Source: an uncultured Bacteroidia bacterium (GTDB lineage: Bacteria; Bacteroidota; Bacteroidia; Bacteroidales; UBA932). Taken from it: DNA of 64,000 bases. The stretch is taken from contig CACZZF010000001.1 in the NCBI GenBank assembly GCA_902785575.1, forward strand, positions 62,001 through 126,000, given 5' to 3'. This document shows positions 54,905-61,964 of this stretch, piece after piece. Positions within the stretch are counted from its first letter, which is position 1; the number at the start of each line of letters is the position of its first letter. The notes beneath the pieces are model-generated. The model saw only the letters and a program-made list of their open reading frames with translations. It had not been told where the DNA came from and searched no databases. A program made the position numbers and the translations under genes.

Positions 54905-55467
54905 TTAGTAAGGGCATCAAGAGCGCTTTGGCGATTGGCATCCCAGTAGGCGCAGTCAAGCTCGAAGAATGTTGTGGTATAAGGAACAGTCTGGGGAGTC
55001 TTGATTATCAAGACCGTGAAAAGTTTCCCGGCATCATCCAGCCGGGAGATCAACTGCTCATGCATGACACTCTCCGCCTCCGGTCCGCAGATGGAACGCA
55101 TCCCGGAACGCAATTCACCTATTCCCGGAACCATATCTTCCGTAATGAATTCCAGTTCTTTGTCGTTATACACGTGGGCGAAAACATGGGGAGCCTCTTT
55201 AATCTTTCCAACTACAGTCTTCAAAACCTCAAGATATGGCTGGTCAGCATAAACGGTCACAATTCCCTGCCCTGACTGGAGAGGATAGGCCATGTCTGTG
55301 ATAACTATCCAGTTGCGATGCCCAAGTAGAGGCAGCATCTCTTCAAAGCGACTCTGCCAGTCATCTACGGAAGGAGCGGAGGCCTGAGCGTCAGATGGCT
55401 TGGAAGAACAGCCGGAAATAACCGCAAGACCTGCGGCCAATACCGCCAAATATTTACCCAAAAACAT
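54901..55467 (-). CDS. Lipoprotein with RbsD/FucU-like mutarotase domain
   Basis: A 188-residue protein with a lipoprotein signal (LAVLAAGLAVISGC, Cys 20) followed by an RbsD/FucU-type domain. GHRNWIVITDMAYPLQSGQG (starting at G49) matches the FucU GHxDxIVIxDAxFP block with its catalytic His, and the C-terminal TTTFFELDCAYWDANRQ matches the closing Tyr/Asn segment. RbsD/FucU proteins accelerate anomer interconversion of ribose or fucose and are normally cytoplasmic; an exported, lipid-anchored version is unusual. It follows the large GH2 gene by three bases and overlaps the ATP-grasp gene by four. Whether it still has mutarotase activity is untested. Confidence 0.72.
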   Translation of the reverse strand: MFLGKYLAVLAAGLAVISGCSSKPSDAQASAPSVDDWQSRFEEMLPLLGHRNWIVITDMAYPLQSGQGIVTVYADQPYLEVLKTVVGKIKEAPHVFAHVYNDKELEFITEDMVPGIGELRSGMRSICGPEAESVMHEQLISRLDDAGKLFTVLIIKTPQTVPYTTTFFELDCAYWDANRQSALDALTK

Positions 55468-55470
55468 GAT

Positions 55471-58371
55471 TTATAGTTTATTAAGCTTATACACAACGAA
55501 CCTGACACCCTCAGAGTTATTCTTGAAACGGAACGGCTCAAGCCTCGTCACCGAACGTCCGGCAGAGACAGGAACTCCCTTGAATATCTTACGCTCCAAC
55601 ACCTTGCCCTTCTCATTCTGCAGTTCCACAGTTAGATTGACGGAGCAGGCCTCATCCATATTGAATATCACCGGACGGATCTCGTCGCCGGGGCCGTAAG
55701 CCACATCAACATCATCGCTTCCCGCCCAGACTCTTCCGAACACCATCCTGTTGGCATGGAAAGCCAGTTTAGGGACATTGAACGGGTCCACGAGCGGTTT
55801 CTGGTATGTGAACATATTGGGGCCCGACTCCAGAGAGCACCAAGAAAAACCGCAGACTCCCAGAAGGGTCTGGACCTTCATGGATTCCCATGCCGAGAAG
55901 GCCTGGTACGCCTGGCTGATCCTCCACTCACTTGCCTCCAAACGCCTTCCGACATTATTTTCCTCATAATTCTTCTCGTAGGAGAACACTTTGTAGAAAG
56001 GTTCCTTGCGGCCAAGAGCCCAGTTGGGCTGGGCGATGGACTCCTCATGCTCGAAATTGAAGTAGCAGACATCCTTGGCGTCCAGACACTCTTTAGCCCA
56101 TGGACTAGGAATATTCCGCAAATGGCTCCAGTCATTGTCATATCCGGAATATGAATCCTGGCTTCCTCGGGTAACCATCTTATACGTCAGCCAAGGGTTA
56201 CGGGGCAAAGGATCCCCTTTGTAATCAATTGTGCCATCGTAGTTTCCATAATGGGAATGCTGCCAGAAAGATGTCGGGGAAATAAGGCGGCTCGAATCTG
56301 TCCCGGCTATGGTGGAGATTATGCTCGTGAAGTAATCACCCGTATCGCTGAAATCATGCGTCTTGAATCTGTTAGGATGGTTGCTGGCCTCCCACATAGC
56401 GATCGAGGGATGGTTGAAAACCGACTTCATATAGACCGGGTAGTTCTCGATGTCCACGTTCCAGACCTCACCTTCACGAATCCATCCGGAAGTCTGCCAA
56501 ATGAGGTAAAGTCCAAGTTGGTCGGCATATTCGGCGTATCTGGCATCGTTCAGGCCCTCCGGGGTGGAACCTTCCGCATGTACATGGATTCTCAAGAGGT
56601 TGCCGAGAGCCTTGGCCATCAACACATCCTTCATGACCATCTCGTCGGTGGCGCAACGGATTGTGACCGGTGTGTTCTCGACAGGAAGACGGTAACCGAA
56701 TATCTGGCCTCCGTTCAGCATCTCCGGCTTGTGATTCACGAATAGCTCACCCTTAACTTGCTCAATCAGGCGGACTCCGGTTGTAGTGACATAGTCATCA
56801 ATCGGCTTCCCGGACTCATCCTTGAGAATGACCTCGACCTTGTAAAGCTTTGGATCATAGGGGAACCAGAGTGCGGGATCGTCCAGTTCAAGGTCGATGT
56901 CGACATTATTCTCGACTCTTGGCCTTAACTCGATCTCACGGGAAAGAGAGGCGACCTTGGGTCCTTCCTCGGGGAACCAAGGGAAGTAATTGATTTCCAG
57001 GCTTCCTTTCCAAGAGTCTCTGGTCTTGTTACTCAGAATGATCCTATGGTGCTGAAGGGCTTTGGAGCCCTCAAGGGCGACCGTGTGGACCAATGCTCCG
57101 GCCAGATGTTCGTGAGTCCCGTTCAAAACCAGTGTCGCCCGGCCCAATGACCAGCCGAAATTATGGTCCGAGGTGGAGTGGAGCATCGTATTTGTCGAGA
57201 AATATGGCTTCACCCTGACCGCGATGACATTCTCCTCACCCGGCTTGAGATATTCGCTGACATCTATGTTTCTGGGAATCTTGCCATTAAGCACAGCGAC
57301 AGGTTCGCCGTTGACCCAGACATCTCCAGCGGGGTCGATTGACTCAAGCCCGAGATACGCGCGAGTGAACTCACCGATCTTCACCTTAGTCCTGAGATAG
57401 TAAGTTTCGCCCGCAGACTTTTGCCCACCAAGAGCTGACGGTAGGCGGACAATCTCCCAAATGGAGTCGTTGTACCCTTCATTCTGCCAGCCATCCATGG
57501 ATGGCACCTCGTTAAAGTCCTCATCATAAATCATTTCCGACCAATACGGAGTACCACGATCATCCAAGTGAGGAACGAAAGCATATAAAGCGAACTTATC
57601 GACGGAGGCCTTGCCTTCGGAAGCATCGAGGGCAAAAGAAGTGATCACCTCGGATCCCGTCACTACCGGCGCGGTCTGCTTGTCCACAGGGACTTCCACC
57701 TCATACGATGGAGAATCAAGGTATATCTCCCGTACGGTTTTTCCTTCCGACGACAGGAATAACCTGCGGTTGGGTAGGTCACCGTAAATTTCAAAATCCT
57801 TGAGTGGACCGACTGGGATATCAATGCGGTTGGAAGAGTTCAGGATAATATGCAGGCTCTGAGGGACTTCAGCGAGGGAAACCCTCATCCTGAAACGCCA
57901 GTCAAGGGCCGGAATTTCTGGAGAGGCCGACTTCCCGTCAAGTACGAGACATCCGTCCGAAATCTTGGCACCAGAGGCGGTCCATTTTGCCCAACCCGCG
58001 GCCTGCGAGGCTTCCTTGCCTTTTTTATATCCATAAGCTTTCCATTCATCAAGGCGGATTGTATGCCTTATGGAAGTCAAAGGCTGAGGCTTTATTCCAG
58101 CCAGTTTTTCTTCTATGTCTGCTTCCTTGAACAGCGGGGTGTCAAGCCCGGGATCTCCCCAGAACTTGGAAGCATATGTGGCATAACTATTCAGAAAAGC
58201 CAACCGCTGGGCATTGTCAAACACTTCCGTCTCCCCATGGAGATCGGTAACACCGTCAGCCTTGGGATCTTTCGAGAAAAACCGGCCTTCGAAGGTCGTG
58301 ACTTGCTGCGAGCTTGCGGCTAATAATGAACTAAATACTAAAAGACAACAAAGAAAAACCTTCTTATTCAT
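55471..58371 (-). CDS. Large secreted GH2-like glycosidase with altered acid/base motif
   Basis: A 966-residue GH2-type protein with a signal peptide (KVFLCCLLVFSSLLAASS). A long N-terminal region (about 1-260) is followed by a jelly-roll (SIWEIVRLPSALGGQK, YYLRTKVKIGEFTRAYLGLE), an immunoglobulin-like sandwich and a TIM barrel (about 560-850). At the position where GH2 enzymes read NE, this one reads NHPSIAMWEASNHPNRF: the acid/base Glu appears replaced by His, with a Glu three residues earlier. A possible nucleophile region is YFNFEHEESIAQPNW. It may use another acid, have a different linkage, or be inactive. First gene of the six-gene operon. Confidence 0.82.
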   Translation of the reverse strand: MNKKVFLCCLLVFSSLLAASSQQVTTFEGRFFSKDPKADGVTDLHGETEVFDNAQRLAFLNSYATYASKFWGDPGLDTPLFKEADIEEKLAGIKPQPLTSIRHTIRLDEWKAYGYKKGKEASQAAGWAKWTASGAKISDGCLVLDGKSASPEIPALDWRFRMRVSLAEVPQSLHIILNSSNRIDIPVGPLKDFEIYGDLPNRRLFLSSEGKTVREIYLDSPSYEVEVPVDKQTAPVVTGSEVITSFALDASEGKASVDKFALYAFVPHLDDRGTPYWSEMIYDEDFNEVPSMDGWQNEGYNDSIWEIVRLPSALGGQKSAGETYYLRTKVKIGEFTRAYLGLESIDPAGDVWVNGEPVAVLNGKIPRNIDVSEYLKPGEENVIAVRVKPYFSTNTMLHSTSDHNFGWSLGRATLVLNGTHEHLAGALVHTVALEGSKALQHHRIILSNKTRDSWKGSLEINYFPWFPEEGPKVASLSREIELRPRVENNVDIDLELDDPALWFPYDPKLYKVEVILKDESGKPIDDYVTTTGVRLIEQVKGELFVNHKPEMLNGGQIFGYRLPVENTPVTIRCATDEMVMKDVLMAKALGNLLRIHVHAEGSTPEGLNDARYAEYADQLGLYLIWQTSGWIREGEVWNVDIENYPVYMKSVFNHPSIAMWEASNHPNRFKTHDFSDTGDYFTSIISTIAGTDSSRLISPTSFWQHSHYGNYDGTIDYKGDPLPRNPWLTYKMVTRGSQDSYSGYDNDWSHLRNIPSPWAKECLDAKDVCYFNFEHEESIAQPNWALGRKEPFYKVFSYEKNYEENNVGRRLEASEWRISQAYQAFSAWESMKVQTLLGVCGFSWCSLESGPNMFTYQKPLVDPFNVPKLAFHANRMVFGRVWAGSDDVDVAYGPGDEIRPVIFNMDEACSVNLTVELQNEKGKVLERKIFKGVPVSAGRSVTRLEPFRFKNNSEGVRFVVYKLNKL

Positions 58372-58396
58372 CTAGACAGTTGTTATCGGTTATACG

Positions 58397-58404
58397 CGAA
58401 TGTA
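58397..58404 (-). promoter_or_regulatory. -7-like element for the GH2-FucU-ATPgrasp-SGNH-DUF1295-YfcC operon
   Basis: Minus-strand TACATTCG followed by CG, one base off TAnnTTTG and of the same TTCG variant as folP, divIC and the esterase; 25 bases before the start at 58371. Confidence 0.4.
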
Positions 58405-58439
58405 CGTAATTATCAGTCACATTTCAAGTCAAAAATGCC

Positions 58440-58447
58440 TATATTTG
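58440..58447 (+). promoter_or_regulatory. -7 element directly before the two-esterase gene (leaderless prediction)
   Basis: TATATTTG matches TAnnTTTG and ends four bases before the ATG at 58452. Confidence 0.5.
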
Positions 58448-58451
58448 GAAT

Positions 58452-60335
58452 ATGAAAAGATTCTTTCTGACACTCGCGGTATTCGCTTCCGCCTTTCTTT
58501 CCGCCCAGGAGTATCCAGGTGAGAAATCCACTTGGGAAGGATGTGACAGATATGATTTCCATGTAGAGGGCAGGGATGCCCTTGTGGTGATTCCGAAAAA
58601 AGCCGCCCCGGGTAATCCCTGGATCTGGCGTCCGGCGTTTTTCGGAGCCTTCCCCTCTGTGGATCAAGCGCTTCTGAAGGAAGGCTGGCATCTCGCCTAT
58701 TACGATGTGACTCATTTATACGGCAGCCCCAGGGCCGTCAAACTGGCCAAATCTTTCTATGACTATGTTGTCCCGGCTTTCAATCTGGACAAAAAGGTCT
58801 GTGTCGAAGGTTTCAGCCGCGGAGGTTATTTCACATTCGCTTGGGCGGACGCTTATCCCGAGACTGTCTCTTGCCTGTATGTCGACGCACCTGTCTGCGA
58901 CATCACGTCCTGGCCCGGGCGGCATCAGCCAGAGTTCTGGAAAGGCTTTCTGGAAGAGTGGGGTGTGAAAGACGAGGATGTGGACAGTAGCTTCATCGGG
59001 AATGCCCTCAATCATCTTCCACGTATCGCAAAGGCTGGAATACCAATTATTTCCGTATGCGGCGGAGCCGACGAGGGAGTACCTTATGATGAGAATATGC
59101 ATAAGGTCAGGGACGCTTACCAGGCCATGGGAGGTGTAGTCGAGGTTATCGTCAAGCCGGACTGCGGACACCATCCCCACAGCCTTGAGGATCCGACCCC
59201 CGTCGTGGATTTCATAAAGGCACACACGGATTCCTACACCGCTGATCAGAGAATCAATCTCCGCGGCAACCTGGACAACTCGTTGGAAGCGATGACCGTA
59301 CGGAAAAAGGCGACAGTCGCTTTCCTTGGCGGTTCCATCACAGAAATGGAAGGCTGGAAAGAGATGGTCAAGGACGATCTCGGGCAGCGTTTCCCGGACA
59401 CCGAGTTCACTTTCATCGATGCGGGAATATCCTCTCTCGGATCGACTCCCCACGCTTTCCGATTCCAGGAGGATGTGCTGGCCAAGGGTGTGCCGGACCT
59501 GCTGTTCGTGGAGGCGGCGGTCAATGACCACACTAATTTCTTCGGCACAAGAGAGCAGGTTCTCGGAATGGAAGGCATTGTCCGTCATGCGCTTAAGGCC
59601 AATCCTTACATGGATATCATATTCCTTCATTTCATATACGACCCGTTTATTCCTTTGCTGGACAGCGGAGAGATACCCGATGTCATACTCAATCATGAGA
59701 GGGTCGCCAACCACTACCATCTTAACTCAATTGATCTTGCCTCAGAGGTCGCGGCCAGAATGAAGGCTGGCGAGTTTGATTGGGACACATTCGGTGGCAC
59801 TCATCCTGCCCCGTTCGGTCATAAAATCTACGCCGCGGCAATCGAGAATTTGCTTGACGCGCAGACAAAACCAGCCAAGGCTTATTCCAGGGCCCCACAC
59901 CCCCTCCCGGAGAAACCCTTGGAGGCTGATTGTTACGAGAACGGGCACCTTCTTCCTCCGACTTCAGCGCTGAAGCTCAAGGGATTCCGCCTCGAAGAGG
60001 ATTGGGTGCCAGCTGATGGAGCCGGGACTCGTAAGCAATATGTCCATGTCCCGACATTGGTCTGCGAGGAAGGAGGATCTCTCACACTTGAGTTTGAAGG
60101 TAAGGCTATTGGGCTCTACTGCACCTGCGGTCCAAACGCCGGAATCCTGTCCTACACCATTGACGGGAAGGAGTATCCCCTGCTCGACACGTTCACCCCT
60201 TGGAGCAAAGGATTGCATATCCCATGGCTTCACATGCTCGCTGACAATCTCGAGCCTGGACATCATGTGCTCAAACTCAAAGTCATGAAAGGCGACCGCT
60301 CCGGATGCTTCATTCGTGGCTTCTCCGTCAACTGA
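58452..60335 (+). CDS. Secreted two-domain esterase: alpha/beta-hydrolase fused to SGNH hydrolase
   Basis: A 627-residue exported protein (signal peptide FFLTLAVFASAFLSAQE). Residues about 30-260 are an alpha/beta-hydrolase with nucleophile Ser122 in VEGFSRGGYF and a His in PDCGHHPHSLED. Residues about 280-470 are an SGNH hydrolase with TVAFLGGSITEMEGW (block I Ser), a VEAAVNDHTNF block and GGTHPAPFGHKIYAAAIENL (Asp/His). Residues about 480-627 form a beta-rich tail that may bind carbohydrate. Two separate serine esterase centres in one chain suggest removal of two kinds of acyl group from the same glycan. It is divergent from the GH2 operon. All catalytic residues appear intact. Confidence 0.85.
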   Translation: MKRFFLTLAVFASAFLSAQEYPGEKSTWEGCDRYDFHVEGRDALVVIPKKAAPGNPWIWRPAFFGAFPSVDQALLKEGWHLAYYDVTHLYGSPRAVKLAKSFYDYVVPAFNLDKKVCVEGFSRGGYFTFAWADAYPETVSCLYVDAPVCDITSWPGRHQPEFWKGFLEEWGVKDEDVDSSFIGNALNHLPRIAKAGIPIISVCGGADEGVPYDENMHKVRDAYQAMGGVVEVIVKPDCGHHPHSLEDPTPVVDFIKAHTDSYTADQRINLRGNLDNSLEAMTVRKKATVAFLGGSITEMEGWKEMVKDDLGQRFPDTEFTFIDAGISSLGSTPHAFRFQEDVLAKGVPDLLFVEAAVNDHTNFFGTREQVLGMEGIVRHALKANPYMDIIFLHFIYDPFIPLLDSGEIPDVILNHERVANHYHLNSIDLASEVAARMKAGEFDWDTFGGTHPAPFGHKIYAAAIENLLDAQTKPAKAYSRAPHPLPEKPLEADCYENGHLLPPTSALKLKGFRLEEDWVPADGAGTRKQYVHVPTLVCEEGGSLTLEFEGKAIGLYCTCGPNAGILSYTIDGKEYPLLDTFTPWSKGLHIPWLHMLADNLEPGHHVLKLKVMKGDRSGCFIRGFSVN

Positions 60336-60416
60336 TACTCTTCCGGAAGGTAACCAATTTGGAAAAGAATGAATTGCTTTTTATATTTATCTTTTGAACA
60401 AGTTAAGACCTGGTAT

Positions 60417-61964
60417 ATGAAAAAGACTATTTTAAAAGTGGTTTCGGTCATTATTATTGCCGTATTGTCTTCCGCGACTATCATCAGTTGCGGACCTCAA
60501 GAGGAACCCAGCATACCAGTGACTGGTGTTTCAATCAGTAAAACCTCCCTCAACCTTACGGAGGAAGAGACTGAGACCCTGACCGCGACTGTAACTCCCG
60601 CGGATGCCACAAACAAAAATGTGAATTGGAGTTCCTCCAACACAAGCATCGCCACAGTTGACGCGACTGGGAAAGTGACGGCCGTGGGAGCCGGCACAGC
60701 TAATATAACAGTAGCCACAGCGGATGGAGGCAAAACCGCAAGTTGCTCAGTGACCGTCACAGCCTTACATAGGCCACTTAGCAAAATAGAGATTTCTCCC
60801 GCGAAAACTGAAGTTGCCTTTGGAACACCATCGACACTCAAAATCACATACACTCCAGAGAACGCCACAAATAAGAAGGTGACTTGGAAAAGCTCAGACG
60901 AATCCATCGCGACAGTCTCGAGTGGCGGCGTAGTCGAGGGTTTGAAAGACGGAACCGTCACTATCACAGCGACTTCCGATGAAGGAAAGTTAACCGCTAA
61001 ATGCGAAGTGACAATCACATCTCTTACCAAAGCTGGTTTATATTATTTGCAGGGAAGGGATATCTACAAAGATGGTAAACTCTTTTTCACGAACTCCTAT
61101 GTCAATCCCACCATCAACTTGGATGGGAATATCTATTATTACTCCGATGGCAAAGTATTCGTGAACGGAGTAACCATGTACCAGTATTCTATTAATAGTG
61201 TGAACGGATATAACACCGCCGCTGGCGGAGGTTTTTATTTCGTCGAGAACACAAATAGCTCTAATTCGGAGCTTTCGGTCTGGAAAATCAATCCGGTAAA
61301 GAAGACCGCGAAGCTGGTCAGCATCCACAAAGGTAAGGTTCGACACGAGGTTTGGGTCGAAGATATGGCCGCGGATTCCAAAGGCAACCTTTACATAGCA
61401 GGTCATTTAACGAGTGAAGACGGAGTCCACATCGCCACCCTATGGAAATTGGATACCAGTGACAAAGTCACGGCTACTTCTTACTCTGACGGCACTGGAA
61501 TCAAGGTCGGCCCGACTGTTGACGCGGTGGCGGTGAACAAGAATGATGACGTGTTCTGCCTTGTCTACGAAGGTGAATTCAGTTCCTCAGGCTATTATAT
61601 TGAAAACCTGTATAAAAACGGCAAGAAGCAATATGCTGTAACCAAGTCAGGTGACAGGTCTTACTCGGAAAGCTGTGATATCGCTGTCAACGGTAATGAC
61701 GTGTATTCGGTTATTTGCGAATATGGCGGGAAGAGTAATTCCTCATGCGTCAAAGTCTACAAGAACAAAAACAGGCTATACACTGTTCAACCAGATGAAA
61801 ACACAAACGCCGGTGACATCGCGGTCACCTCTAAGGGGGATGTTTATTTCTCCGGGCATACGGGATCAGGTTCCAATATCAAAACATATATTTGGAAAAA
61901 CGGGGAAATAGCTTTCACAAGCAATAGGATAATCCCGCCTCATTCCATGTTCGTAAAAGAATAG
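60417..61964 (+). CDS. BIG2-domain lipoprotein with propeller-like repeats
   Basis: A 515-residue predicted lipoprotein from the ATG at 60417 (KTILKVVSVIIIAVLSSATI, lipobox Cys 25). Two bacterial Ig-like domains follow (about 32-118 and 122-205), each with a KNVNWSSSNTSIATVD-type core. The remaining 310 residues are repetitive beta-rich sequence with recurring YKNGK, DVFCLVYEG, NDVYSVICEYG and GDVYFSGHTG elements, as in multi-bladed propeller-like proteins of gut Bacteroidota. It should be surface-exposed; ligand unknown. Its end overlaps the convergent GH95-like gene by 25 bases. Confidence 0.78.
   Translation: MKKTILKVVSVIIIAVLSSATIISCGPQEEPSIPVTGVSISKTSLNLTEEETETLTATVTPADATNKNVNWSSSNTSIATVDATGKVTAVGAGTANITVATADGGKTASCSVTVTALHRPLSKIEISPAKTEVAFGTPSTLKITYTPENATNKKVTWKSSDESIATVSSGGVVEGLKDGTVTITATSDEGKLTAKCEVTITSLTKAGLYYLQGRDIYKDGKLFFTNSYVNPTINLDGNIYYYSDGKVFVNGVTMYQYSINSVNGYNTAAGGGFYFVENTNSSNSELSVWKINPVKKTAKLVSIHKGKVRHEVWVEDMAADSKGNLYIAGHLTSEDGVHIATLWKLDTSDKVTATSYSDGTGIKVGPTVDAVAVNKNDDVFCLVYEGEFSSSGYYIENLYKNGKKQYAVTKSGDRSYSESCDIAVNGNDVYSVICEYGGKSNSSCVKVYKNKNRLYTVQPDENTNAGDIAVTSKGDVYFSGHTGSGSNIKTYIWKNGEIAFTSNRIIPPHSMFVKE

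Noticed and set aside
58716..59720. 334-codon open frame antisense to the two-esterase gene
   Set aside because: Shadow of a gene with intact catalytic motifs on the plus strand; no domain of its own.
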